Assembly: GCA_017469925.1 (NCBI GenBank)
Contig: JAFUFK010000009.1
Span: 1-59,232, forward strand
Length of the DNA stretch: 59,232 bases
Direction: 5' to 3'
DNA from: Bacteroidaceae bacterium
Lineage (GTDB): Bacteria; Bacteroidota; Bacteroidia; Bacteroidales; Bacteroidaceae
Numbering within the stretch: position 1 is the first letter of the stretch; each line of letters starts with the position of its first letter. The notes under the pieces were generated by a model that did no database searches, was not told where the DNA came from, and worked only from the letters and a program-made list of their open reading frames with translations. Below are positions 46,332 to 54,675 of this stretch, in pieces. Position numbers and translations under genes: made by a program.

Positions 46332-47471
46332 ATGAATTACCAGACAATAAGATTAGAAGACGTAGGTGTGACGGCAGAGTTTGCCTCCTACCGTCCTGAG
46401 CAAGGGGCGGGCGAATGGCACGTAATACTGCATGTGGAGCCTCGCGAGGAAGCTTTCGAGGGACAGATGAATCGCATCTATGAAGCAGAGGATATGCTTA
46501 CCCAGCGACCTGAATTTCAGGGCGCACGTTATGTGCTGAAGCGCTATTTCCTCTCCGACAGCGCCAACCAGCAATCGCTAATGCGACAGGAACAGGACGT
46601 AGCCATCTCCGTCATCCAGCAGCAACCGCTCGACGGGTCGAAGATTGCCGCCTGGCTCTATCTCGTTAGCGAGGCCGACATCCGCACGGAACAAGGTGCC
46701 GTCGTGGTCAGCCACAACGGATATCAACATCTCTGGAAGATGGGCATGACCTGGAATCAAGGCGACTCTGCACAGCAGACCACGCATGTCTTGCTCGATT
46801 ACGAAGCCTTCCTTCGTGGGTTCGACGCCACGTTGGCCGACAACTGCATCCGCACGTGGTTCTTCGTCCGCGACGTCGATACGCAATATGCCGGCATGGT
46901 GCGTGCCCGTCGTGAAAACTTCGTGGAACAGGGACTTACCGAAAAGACCCACTACATCGCCTCGACGGGCATTGGTGGCAATCCGGGCGATACGAAGGCA
47001 CTCATCCAGTTGGGCACGTATGCACTGAAGGGATTCGAACCCGAACAACAGCAGTATCTCTATGCCAAGACCCACCTAAATCCGACGTACGAATACGGTG
47101 TCACCTTCGAACGTGGCACGAAGATGACGTACGGCGACCGCAGCCATGTCCTTATCTCGGGCACGGCAAGTATCAACAATCGTGGCGAAGTCGTACATGT
47201 CGGCGACATTCGCATGCAAACCCACCGCATGTGGGAGAACGTAGAGGCCCTGCTCCATGAGGGCGGTATGGACTTCTCCGATGTCATGCACCTGGTGGTC
47301 TATTTGCGCGACACAGGCGACTACAAGGTGGTCTCCGAGATGTTCCGCGAACGCTTCCCCGACATTCCTACCGTCATTACGTTGGCTCCCGTCTGTCGCC
47401 CCACATGGCTCATCGAGATGGAGTGCATCGCTATAAAGGAGACTCATAATGAACATTTCCGTCGGTTCTAA
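46332..47471 (+). CDS. Tandem Rid/YjgF-like protein
   Basis: A 379-aa cytoplasmic protein. The C-terminal half is a Rid-family fold ('HVLISGTASINNRGEVVHVGD', 'MWENVEALLHEGGMDFSDVMHLVVYLRD', quoted in part). The N-terminal half and middle ('KIAAWLYLVSEADIRT', 'DVDTQYAGMVRARRENF') look like a second, diverged domain. Rid proteins hydrolyse reactive enamine/imine intermediates; the usual Arg is not obvious in the motif 'CRPTWLIEMECIAI'. It overlaps the next gene by 23 bp, so its translation is linked to cytochrome c maturation. Confidence 0.75.
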   Translation: MNYQTIRLEDVGVTAEFASYRPEQGAGEWHVILHVEPREEAFEGQMNRIYEAEDMLTQRPEFQGARYVLKRYFLSDSANQQSLMRQEQDVAISVIQQQPLDGSKIAAWLYLVSEADIRTEQGAVVVSHNGYQHLWKMGMTWNQGDSAQQTTHVLLDYEAFLRGFDATLADNCIRTWFFVRDVDTQYAGMVRARRENFVEQGLTEKTHYIASTGIGGNPGDTKALIQLGTYALKGFEPEQQQYLYAKTHLNPTYEYGVTFERGTKMTYGDRSHVLISGTASINNRGEVVHVGDIRMQTHRMWENVEALLHEGGMDFSDVMHLVVYLRDTGDYKVVSEMFRERFPDIPTVITLAPVCRPTWLIEMECIAIKETHNEHFRRF

Positions 47472-48597
47472 AATTCCGTTCGTCCTACTGATACTGGCCG
47501 CAGTGGTTATCGCTGCGGCCACTTTCGTTGAGGCCTCGGGTGGTACGGCCTACGCCCGGCAGACGGTCTATGGGGCCTGGTGGTTCACTGCCCTTTGGGG
47601 GCTGATTGCGATGGCAGGATGTTGGCTCCTGTGGAAGAAGAGAATATGGCGACGGCTACCCGTCTTCTTACTCCACCTGAGTCTGTTGCTCATACTGGCA
47701 GGGGCTTTCATTACCCATATTAGCAGCCACAGCGGCATGACACATCTGCGCGAAGGGGAGGCCACCTCTACCTATTGGATGAAGAACGAACAGGGAAGGT
47801 ACACGGAGGCTGGTACACTGCCCTTTTATCTGGCCTTGCACGACTTCCGGATTCAGTACGATGCCGACGGCGTTACGCCCGCAGACTACATCAGCCAAGT
47901 CGTCATCTCTACCCGAAAAGGGAAGGAGGACGTCACCATCTCCATGAACAAGATAGGCCGAATCGAAGGCTATCGCATCTACCAGACCTCGTACGACGAC
48001 GACGAGCGGGGAAGTGTGTTCACCATTAGCTACGACCCCTGGGGCACCGCTGTCACGTACGCAGGCTACCTGCTCTTGGCATTCAGCATGCTTCTGGTCT
48101 CGGTCAAGGTAAGAAGGAGGAAGGAGACGAACGAGAAACGCCGTTCGTGGCTACCTGCCGTACTACTGGGCTTTTGCGGAACAGCCATGGCCTCGTACAT
48201 GGTAATCGCCATCAGCAAGGCCCCGCTGGTACCCATTCTGCGTTCGCCGTTTTTGTTTGTCCATGTGGGCACCATCATGCTTAGCTACATCCTGCTGGTA
48301 ACGAGCATTGTGCGGCGCGAACTGCTTCGCCCCGCCGTATTCCTTCTGGCCATGGGCATCTTCCTCGGTGCCGTCTGGGCCAACGTCTCTTGGGGTACCT
48401 ATTGGAGTTGGGACCCAAAGGAGAGTTGGGCGCTGGTGACCCTCTTGATATATAGTCTGCCCCTCCACGAGGAGAGTCTGCCGTGGTTCCGCTCCATGCG
48501 CAACTACCGCATCTACAGCCTCCTTGCCCTGGCTTCGTTGCTGATGACCTACTTCGGTGTGAACTTCTTCTTGGGGGGCATGCATAGCTACGGATAA
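47449..48597 (+). CDS. Fused ResB/CcsA-type cytochrome c biogenesis protein
   Basis: A system II heme-delivery and ligation protein, compact at 382 aa. The N-terminal ~180 residues (three membrane segments then a periplasmic domain with 'GAFITHISSHSGMTHLREGE') resemble ResB. From about residue 240, membrane segments include the heme-handling 'WANVSWGTYWSWDPKESWAL' and a C-terminal His ('GGMHSYG'), as in CcsA. Fused CcsBA proteins are usually much larger, so the domains are shortened. Clients may be the CxxCH lipoproteins at 42701 and 45517. Confidence 0.85.
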   Translation: MNISVGSKIPFVLLILAAVVIAAATFVEASGGTAYARQTVYGAWWFTALWGLIAMAGCWLLWKKRIWRRLPVFLLHLSLLLILAGAFITHISSHSGMTHLREGEATSTYWMKNEQGRYTEAGTLPFYLALHDFRIQYDADGVTPADYISQVVISTRKGKEDVTISMNKIGRIEGYRIYQTSYDDDERGSVFTISYDPWGTAVTYAGYLLLAFSMLLVSVKVRRRKETNEKRRSWLPAVLLGFCGTAMASYMVIAISKAPLVPILRSPFLFVHVGTIMLSYILLVTSIVRRELLRPAVFLLAMGIFLGAVWANVSWGTYWSWDPKESWALVTLLIYSLPLHEESLPWFRSMRNYRIYSLLALASLLMTYFGVNFFLGGMHSYG

Positions 48598-49889
48598 TGG
48601 CAAAGAAACGGAAACGTCGGTTGAAGAAAAGCGTCAAGCGGGGCTGCGCACTGATTGTTGCAGTGCCCATTCTGGTGTATCTTTTCTTCTTGGTAAAGGA
48701 CCTTAACGTCTTTAAGGGCCTTAAGGACTTTCCGGACTTCCAAGACCACGCCCCCGCCACGGAGCAGCCTGCAGACCTCGCGGAGATGACCCAGCGTCTC
48801 GACCGCCTTTTCCATTCGCCCCAGCGCCTCGACACGACCCGCATTGCCATCGAGGTACGCGACATCGCTTCGGGCAATCTCGTCTTCAGCCGCAACGCCT
48901 ACCGGCTGGCCCCACCCGCTTCGTGCATGAAACTGCTGACGGCCGTCACGGCCATGCACCTGCTGGGTACCGACCACCAATACACCACCGAAGTCATTAC
49001 GCGAGGCGAACAACGGGGTCACACGTTCCACGGCATCGTCCTATTGCAACTCGACAACGACCCGATGGTGGAGTCGCTCGAACCCCTGGTCGATGCCATT
49101 CGCCGCCAAGGCATTACCCACATCGAGGGTGACATCGAACTACGACTGATGCGCGACGACACCCTGCGCGCCCACTCCTCGGCCGCCACGTGGGACATTC
49201 CCTACCACCGACTGCCTATCCTGCTAAAGGGGCGTGGCCACATCGAGCAAGACCTGAAGTACATGCTTCAACGGAAAGGCATCACCCTCAGCCGCCAGCC
49301 CATCACCGACCAGAACCTGCCCACGCGCACCATCTACCTCCACCAGACGCCGCTCACCGACGTACTGGCGCCCATGCTCATCCACAGCAGCAACATCAAG
49401 GCCGACGGCCTCTTCTACCACATCGGTCGCAAGTGCCAGCAACTGCCCTTCATCGAGTTGTCGGAGGGCGACTGGCTATTGAGCGAAGCAGCACTCATCG
49501 ACCACGACTACGCCTGGCAGAACTTCGTCGTAAACGACGGCAGCGGACTCTCGCCCGACAACCGACTGACGGCCCACTTCCTCGTGCAGTTGCTTCAGTA
49601 TGCCTGGGCCGACGAGGGCATGCGCCACGTACTCATCGACCAGGCCCTTGCCACACCAGCCCATCCCATTCGCCACGGTTCACTGTTGGGACGCATGTCG
49701 GCCCCGATGTTTCGGAACAGGATATTCGTCAAGACGGGCACACTGACCACCATCGGCCTCTCGTCGTTGGCCGGCTATGCCAAGGGAGCCGACGGACGCT
49801 GGTATGCCTTTGCCATCATCAACGAAGACTCGCCCGTGGCCGAGAGCCGCATCTTCCAGGACCAAGTCTGCCGCGAACTCGTACGATAA
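48597..49889 (+). CDS. dacB: PBP4/DacB-type D-Ala-D-Ala carboxypeptidase (S13)
   Basis: A 430-aa membrane-anchored peptidoglycan hydrolase. A basic N-tail and one membrane segment (about 17-33) precede the S13 domain. The three penicillin-binding motifs are present: Ser109-x-x-Lys112 in 'PASCMKLL', SxN in 'HSSNIKADGLF', and KTG in 'FVKTGTLTT'. The S13 domain is shorter than E. coli PBP4 (reduced insert). It starts at a TAATG overlap with the cytochrome gene, which suggests cotranscription. Confidence 0.9.
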   Translation: MAKKRKRRLKKSVKRGCALIVAVPILVYLFFLVKDLNVFKGLKDFPDFQDHAPATEQPADLAEMTQRLDRLFHSPQRLDTTRIAIEVRDIASGNLVFSRNAYRLAPPASCMKLLTAVTAMHLLGTDHQYTTEVITRGEQRGHTFHGIVLLQLDNDPMVESLEPLVDAIRRQGITHIEGDIELRLMRDDTLRAHSSAATWDIPYHRLPILLKGRGHIEQDLKYMLQRKGITLSRQPITDQNLPTRTIYLHQTPLTDVLAPMLIHSSNIKADGLFYHIGRKCQQLPFIELSEGDWLLSEAALIDHDYAWQNFVVNDGSGLSPDNRLTAHFLVQLLQYAWADEGMRHVLIDQALATPAHPIRHGSLLGRMSAPMFRNRIFVKTGTLTTIGLSSLAGYAKGADGRWYAFAIINEDSPVAESRIFQDQVCRELVR

Positions 49890-49907
49890 CACTTAAACAT
49901 ACCGAAC

Positions 49908-51074
49908 ATGAAACGATTCACACTCCTCACCCTTCTCCTCGCCCTGCTCTGCCAGCAAGGCCAGGCCGAGAATTGGCAGTATCGCCTGCCCGACAAGACC
50001 TTCCTGTCGGTGGTCTCCATCCCCGGTTCGCACGACTCTGCCACAGGCAGCGGATGGGCCAGTCTGGAGGCATTTGGCGACCTCTTCGCCCGCACTCAGG
50101 ACCTCACCATTGCCGAGCAGTGGAGCCTCGGCGTGCGCGCCTTCGACCTTCGTCCCTGTGTCTATGAGGACTACCTCAACATCAACCATGGCATCATGCC
50201 GACCACATTGCACTTCGAGGACGTCATGGCCCAGTTGCGCGACTCACTGATAGCCAACCCGACGGAATTCGTCGTCATCCACATGCTGCACGAGACCGAC
50301 GGCGACCAGGTGGAGAACGCCTATAACACACGCATCCAGCAGGTGCTCCAGAGCGACGAACTCAAGGACTACCTCGTCGGCTTCCGCCGCAACCTGACCG
50401 TAGGCGACATGCGTGGCAAGATACTCATCCTCAGCCGCGACAAGTACGCCTCGAAGCCCATCGGCGGATTCTTCCAGAACTGGACGGGCGAAGCCAACTG
50501 GGCAAAGCAGACGCAGGGGAAAATCACCGGCGCCAGCACCAGTTCGACCTATACGGCCAATTGCTACATGCAGGACTATTCCGACACCCACAACGCGGGC
50601 GGGGTGGATACGAAGATTGAGGCACTGACCCGCCTGCTCGACTACAGCACTACCCACAAGACATCCAGTGTGCTCAGCATCGTCTGGGTGCTCAACTTCA
50701 TGTCGGCCTACTCGAAGGTGCAGTCGCTCTTTGGCACCGACGTCTCGACGAGCGAGGGCTATCGCGACAACGCCTCCCACACCCACGCCGCCATGCTCGA
50801 CTACCTCAAGACCCATACGCCGGGCCCGACGGGTATCGTCCTGATGGACTACGCCGGAGTAGATGAGAGCGACGGCTATGCCACACGCGGAAAGGAGTTG
50901 GTGCGGGCCATCATCGAGAACAACTTCGGTTACCTCGACGACGTGCCCGTAGGCATCCAAGACGTCAATGCCACTGCCACACACGCCACTTACGACCTGA
51001 GCGGGCGACCCGTCTCCCCTTCATCAGCCCCGAAGAGCCTATACATTCGAAACGGACGGAAAGTAATAAAGTAA
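49908..51074 (+). CDS. Exported PI-PLC-like phosphodiesterase
   Basis: A 388-aa secreted protein (signal peptide cleaved near GQA-EN). The PI-PLC X-domain shows the two catalytic His residues in 'SIPGSHDSATGS' (His42) and 'NINHGIMP' (His94), with 'LGVRAFDLRPC' between. 'FVVIHMLHETDG' and 'GKILILSRDK' follow. It could cleave phosphatidylinositol or glycosyl-PI. The C-terminus 'TYDLSGRPVSPSS ... NGRKVIK' matches the tail of the two glycosidases in this window and may direct export across the outer membrane. It starts 18 bp after dacB. Confidence 0.85.
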   Translation: MKRFTLLTLLLALLCQQGQAENWQYRLPDKTFLSVVSIPGSHDSATGSGWASLEAFGDLFARTQDLTIAEQWSLGVRAFDLRPCVYEDYLNINHGIMPTTLHFEDVMAQLRDSLIANPTEFVVIHMLHETDGDQVENAYNTRIQQVLQSDELKDYLVGFRRNLTVGDMRGKILILSRDKYASKPIGGFFQNWTGEANWAKQTQGKITGASTSSTYTANCYMQDYSDTHNAGGVDTKIEALTRLLDYSTTHKTSSVLSIVWVLNFMSAYSKVQSLFGTDVSTSEGYRDNASHTHAAMLDYLKTHTPGPTGIVLMDYAGVDESDGYATRGKELVRAIIENNFGYLDDVPVGIQDVNATATHATYDLSGRPVSPSSAPKSLYIRNGRKVIK

Positions 51075-51082
51075 AAAAAAAC

Positions 51083-51119
51083 GATAAGCACCGAAAGCAA
51101 GAAACTTTCGGTGCTTATC
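51083..51119. terminator. Bidirectional terminator
   Basis: GATAAGCACCGAAAG (51083-51097) and CTTTCGGTGCTTATC (51105-51119) pair perfectly over 15 bp. An A-run before and a T-rich tail after allow use by both convergent genes. Confidence 0.88.
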
Positions 51120-51140
51120 ATTTTCAAGTGTTTCCTCCAA

Positions 51141-51659
51141 TTAGAAAGCGTAGTATGCGCCAAAGGAAATGGTTTCGTTGTTCACACCAATACCAAACTG
51201 GTCGCGGTCGTCAGTGTGGCGATAACCCAGATAACCCAGCTTCGTTACCAAGCAAACCTTCTTGCTGATCTGCAAGGCTACACCAGGCTGAATGCCGACG
51301 CCTACAATACCCGTTGCGTCAAGGTCTTCCACCTTCTGGAATCCACCTTCGATGCCACCATCAACAAAGAAACTTGCAATGCCAGTCTTTGCAAAGGTGT
51401 AGCGAACATAGGGATTGATGGTGAAGGTGTTGACACTTGCACCGTCAACAATCTTACCAAAGGTGTAATCGAGGTTGCAGGCGATGGCCCACTTGTCAGA
51501 CAGATTGTAACCTACCTCGGGAGAAATGCTGAGTGCATGTACTTTCTGACCGCCGAAGTTACTGTCGTAGTCGTAACCGAGGTTACCACCTACCCATACC
51601 TGGGCATTAGCGCTCACTGCACAAATGGCCATGAAAGCCATCAAAAACAATTTCTTCAT
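51141..51659 (-). CDS. Small outer-membrane beta-barrel protein
   Basis: A 172-aa OmpW/OmpX-size barrel with signal peptide (MKKLFLMAFMAICAVSANAQ) and alternating strands ending in 'NNETISFGAYYAF', with terminal Phe. Family is the generic Bacteroidetes porin-family/OMP beta-barrel. TACCTTTG at 51732-51739 provides a promoter with about 70 nt of leader. Confidence 0.85.
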   Translation of the reverse strand: MKKLFLMAFMAICAVSANAQVWVGGNLGYDYDSNFGGQKVHALSISPEVGYNLSDKWAIACNLDYTFGKIVDGASVNTFTINPYVRYTFAKTGIASFFVDGGIEGGFQKVEDLDATGIVGVGIQPGVALQISKKVCLVTKLGYLGYRHTDDRDQFGIGVNNETISFGAYYAF

Positions 51660-51731
51660 GTTCTTTTTACCTTATTAGTTAATACCTACTCTTTTCAAGG
51701 GTTTTCGGCTTGTCCCTTTCGTAATCGGCCA

Positions 51732-51739
51732 CAAAGGTA
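51732..51739 (-). promoter_or_regulatory. Promoter -7 box of the small barrel gene
   Basis: TACCTTTG on the minus strand (CAAAGGTA on plus). It is 34 nt beyond the stop of the 51-aa gene at 51773, so the barrel has its own start even though it follows feoAB. Confidence 0.6.
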
Positions 51740-51772
51740 CGAAAAAAACTTGAGGATAGGCTAAAAAATATG

Positions 51773-51928
51773 TTATTTAACATTTAATGGGCATTCATCC
51801 CCTCCCTCGCAGCCGCAATTGCACGACCCGCAACCGCGGCTTCTTTTTTGTCTTCTGACATACCGGTATCCGACAACGACAAACAGGGCTACAATAATTA
51901 TTAGAAGTACGATACTTTGCAGGTTCAT
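51773..51928 (-). CDS. FeoB-associated Cys-rich membrane protein (51 aa)
   Basis: A 51-residue frame, MNLQSIVLLIIIVALFVVVG, then YRYVRRQKRS and a Cys-rich tail RGCGSCNCGCEGGDECPLNV. One N-terminal membrane segment and five Cys fit the FeoB-associated Cys-rich family (PF12669), possibly handling ferrous iron next to the pore. It starts by an ATGA overlap with the feoAB stop, so it is translationally coupled. Confidence 0.85.
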   Translation of the reverse strand: MNLQSIVLLIIIVALFVVVGYRYVRRQKRSRGCGSCNCGCEGGDECPLNVK

Positions 51929-54291
51929 AAGGCAAGGGCAATAAGGTTAACCAAATAGGCACAAATCCACGCAATCACACACTGCAGGGCGACGACGAAC
52001 AGGGCCCAGCGCCCACCCAACTCGCGACGGATGGTGGCGATGGCAGCCACACAGGGCGTATAGAGCAGGCAGAAGACCAGCAGGCCGAAGATGACGACGG
52101 GCGAGAACAGCAGCGTCAGGTCGGCCGAACCGAACAGGGCGCCCAGGGTGCTGACCACCGTCTCCTTAGCCATGAAACCACTGACCAGCGCCGTCACGAT
52201 GCGCCAGTCGCCCAGGCCGAGCGGTTCGAAGACGGGTGCCACAAGGCCTGCGGCCCGCGCCAGCATCGAGTCGTGGGGATTCCCGACCATCTGCATGTGG
52301 AAGTCGAACGTCTGCAAGAACCATATCACCATCGAGGCCAGGAAGATGACCGTAAAGGCCCTTTGCAGGAAGTCGCGCGCCTTGTCCCAGAGCAGTCGCA
52401 GCACGTTCCGGGCCAGGGGCATGCGATAGTTGGGCAACTCCATGACGAAGGGCACCGGTTCGCCCCGGAACAGTGTCCGTTTCATACACAAGGCCACCAC
52501 GATGCCCACCACGATGCCGATGACGTAGAGCGAGGCCATCACCAGTCCCGCCCTCTTGGGGAAGAAGGCTGCGGCGAAGAAGGCATAGATGGGAATCTTT
52601 GCCGTACACGACATGAAGGGCGTCAGCAGTATCGTCATCCGCCGGTCGCGCTCACTGGGTAGCGTACGCGAGGCCATCACGCTGGGCACCGAACAGCCGA
52701 ACCCTATCAGCAGGGGCACAATGCTGCGGCCCGACAGTCCCAGACGGCGCAGCAACTTATCCATGACGAAGGCGATGCGGGCCATGTAGCCCGTATCCTC
52801 CAGCATGCTCAGGAAGAAGAACAGACAGACAATCAGCGGCAGGAACACCAGGACGGTGCCCACGCCGTTGTAGATGCCATCGATGACGAGCGAGTGGACC
52901 GCCGGCGCAATGTCCCAGCGCGTCAGGGCCTCGTCGGTCACCCGTGTCAGCCAATCTACGCCCGCCTGCATCAGGTCCTGCCCCCAGACGCCCAGCGTGC
53001 TGAACGTCAGGTAGAACACCAGTCCCATGATGACGACAAAGGCAGGCAGGGCCGTCCAGCGGCCTGTCAGCACACGGTCGATGCGCTGGCTGCGACGGTG
53101 CTCGCGGCTCTCCTGCGGTTTCACTACGGTCTGGCGCGTCAGTCGCTTGATGAAGGCGAACCGCATGTCGGCAATCGCCGCCTGGCGGTCGAGTCCGCGC
53201 TCCTCCTCCATCTGTCGGATGATGTGCTCCACCGTCTCCCGTTCGTTCTGGTCCAGCGCCAACGCCTCGACCACCATCTGGTCGCCCTCCACCAACTTGC
53301 AGGCGGCAAACCGCTGCGGCAGTCTTGCCCGCTGGCAGTGGTCCTCGGTCAGGTGCATGATGGCATGCAGCGCGCGGTGTACGGCGCCACCGTGGTCCTC
53401 GGGGTCGCAGAAGTCCTGTCGCTGGGGCCGTTCCTGATAGCGTGCGATGTGCAGGGCATGCTCTACCAGTTCATCCACACCCTCGTTCTTCATGGCCGAG
53501 ATGGGCACCACGGGGATGCCCAGCAGGGACTCCATCTCGTTGATGCGCAGGCTGCCGCCGTTCGTCTCCACCTCGTCCATCATGTTCAGGGCCAGCACCA
53601 TGGGCACGCCCAGTTCCATCAGTTGCAGGGTCAGGTAGAGGTTGCGCTCGATGTTCGTGGCATCGGCAATGTTGATGATGGCCGTCGGGTGCTCGTCCAG
53701 GATGTACCGGCGCGAGACCACCTCCTCGCTCGTATAAGGCGAGAGACTGTAGATGCCCGGCAGGTCGATGACCCGGGCCTCGGGGTGGCCCTTAATCTGG
53801 CCGAACTTATGCTCCACGGTGACGCCGGGGAAGTTTCCCACATGCTGGTTGGCCCCCGTCAGTTGGTTGAAGAGGGTCGTCTTGCCACAGTTCTGGTTGC
53901 CCGCCAGAGCAAAGGTCAACGTCTGCCCCGACGCCAGCGGCTTGCGATGGGCCTCGGGCGACTCGTCGTGGTAGCGGCCGCCCTCGCCCAGTCCCGGGTG
54001 AGGCAGGGGGGAAGCCTCGCCCTTTAAGGGAGAGGTCTGGAGAGGGTCTTTCCCTTCTCGTGGAGGCTGGGAGGGGTCTATCTCTATCTTCCGTCCGTCG
54101 CCCACCCTGAGTGTCAGTTCGTAGCCGTGGATGCGCAGTTCCATGGGGTCGCCCATCGGGGCAAACTTCATCAGGGTCACCTCGGCGCCGGGTATCACGC
54201 CCATGTCCAGGAAGTGCTGTCGCAGGGCACCCTCGCCACCCACTCTTTCTATGCGGGCCGTCTGGCCAACCTTCAGTTCGTTCAGTGTCAT
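51925..54291 (-). CDS. feoAB: FeoA-FeoB fusion, ferrous iron transporter
   Basis: A 788-aa Fe(II) importer. Residues 1-72 are a FeoA (SH3-like) domain ('MTLNELKVGQTARI', 'FLDMGVIPGAEVTLMK'). G-domain motifs are G1 'GNQNCGKTT' (131), 'NFPGVTVE', G3 'DLPGIYSLSPY' and G4 'NMMD'. The membrane domain has 'GFGCSVPSVMASRTL', 'TPFMSCTAKIPIYAFF' and 'SGFMAKETVVSTLG', with the pore Cys. Between FeoA and the G domain, residues 74-105 (PREGKDPLQTSPLKGEASPL and similar) are encoded by GC palindromic repeats. ATG 54291 is chosen because the promoter overlaps the longer frame. An operator-like palindrome overlaps the promoter. Confidence 0.96.
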   Translation of the reverse strand: MTLNELKVGQTARIERVGGEGALRQHFLDMGVIPGAEVTLMKFAPMGDPMELRIHGYELTLRVGDGRKIEIDPSQPPREGKDPLQTSPLKGEASPLPHPGLGEGGRYHDESPEAHRKPLASGQTLTFALAGNQNCGKTTLFNQLTGANQHVGNFPGVTVEHKFGQIKGHPEARVIDLPGIYSLSPYTSEEVVSRRYILDEHPTAIINIADATNIERNLYLTLQLMELGVPMVLALNMMDEVETNGGSLRINEMESLLGIPVVPISAMKNEGVDELVEHALHIARYQERPQRQDFCDPEDHGGAVHRALHAIMHLTEDHCQRARLPQRFAACKLVEGDQMVVEALALDQNERETVEHIIRQMEEERGLDRQAAIADMRFAFIKRLTRQTVVKPQESREHRRSQRIDRVLTGRWTALPAFVVIMGLVFYLTFSTLGVWGQDLMQAGVDWLTRVTDEALTRWDIAPAVHSLVIDGIYNGVGTVLVFLPLIVCLFFFLSMLEDTGYMARIAFVMDKLLRRLGLSGRSIVPLLIGFGCSVPSVMASRTLPSERDRRMTILLTPFMSCTAKIPIYAFFAAAFFPKRAGLVMASLYVIGIVVGIVVALCMKRTLFRGEPVPFVMELPNYRMPLARNVLRLLWDKARDFLQRAFTVIFLASMVIWFLQTFDFHMQMVGNPHDSMLARAAGLVAPVFEPLGLGDWRIVTALVSGFMAKETVVSTLGALFGSADLTLLFSPVVIFGLLVFCLLYTPCVAAIATIRRELGGRWALFVVALQCVIAWICAYLVNLIALAL

Positions 54292-54301
54292 TGCTCGTAT
54301 G

Positions 54302-54324
54302 TTTTGTACTTCAGTACAAAAGTA
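54302..54324 (-). promoter_or_regulatory. feoAB promoter with overlapping palindromic operator
   Basis: TACTTTTG on the minus strand (54324-54317) is the -7 box; the leader to ATG 54291 is about 20 nt. The perfect palindrome TTTTGTACT-TC-AGTACAAAA (54302-54321) covers the 3' part of the box and the transcription start, a classic repressor position. An iron regulator of Fur or DtxR type is the obvious candidate, but the sequence does not match a known box exactly. Confidence 0.7.
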
Positions 54325-54458
54325 CAGGTTTCCCTGCATATATGCAATAATCAAAAGTGAGTATTTTCACGCCGAAATGGTCGTTGCCGCCGGAGGATTA
54401 TACCGATTCTTATTTATCGTGTGCGCGCTCACGCGTACGCTCGTACATGCGCGTTGGA

Positions 54459-54539
54459 AACCAGTGACTGGTTAAGCCGAAACCAGTCACTGGTTTCGCC
54501 GAAAGGAGTCACTGGTTAAAATTTAACCAGTGACTGGTT
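54459..54539. repeat. Palindrome array A2 (22-nt period)
   Basis: Units at 54459-54473 (AACCAGTGACTGGTT), 54481-54495 (AACCAGTCACTGGTT), 54507-54517 (partial AGTCACTGGTT) and 54525-54539 (AACCAGTGACTGGTT) have centres 54466, 54488, 54510 and 54532, exactly 22 nt apart as in A1. The central bases run G, C, C, G, so units 1 and 2, and 3 and 4, can form perfect hairpins. The rest of 54361-54675 holds no convincing gene. Confidence 0.9.
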
Positions 54540-54675
54540 GCCAGGGAAGCAGTTTCTCGTCCAGGGCAGACAGATTTGCCGTTTCCGATTATTTTTCGTA
54601 CTTTTACGATAAATCATGAAGGAGGGCCGCATGCTTCACCTTGACGACAACTTCCCCCAAAGCAATATGGCGGCG

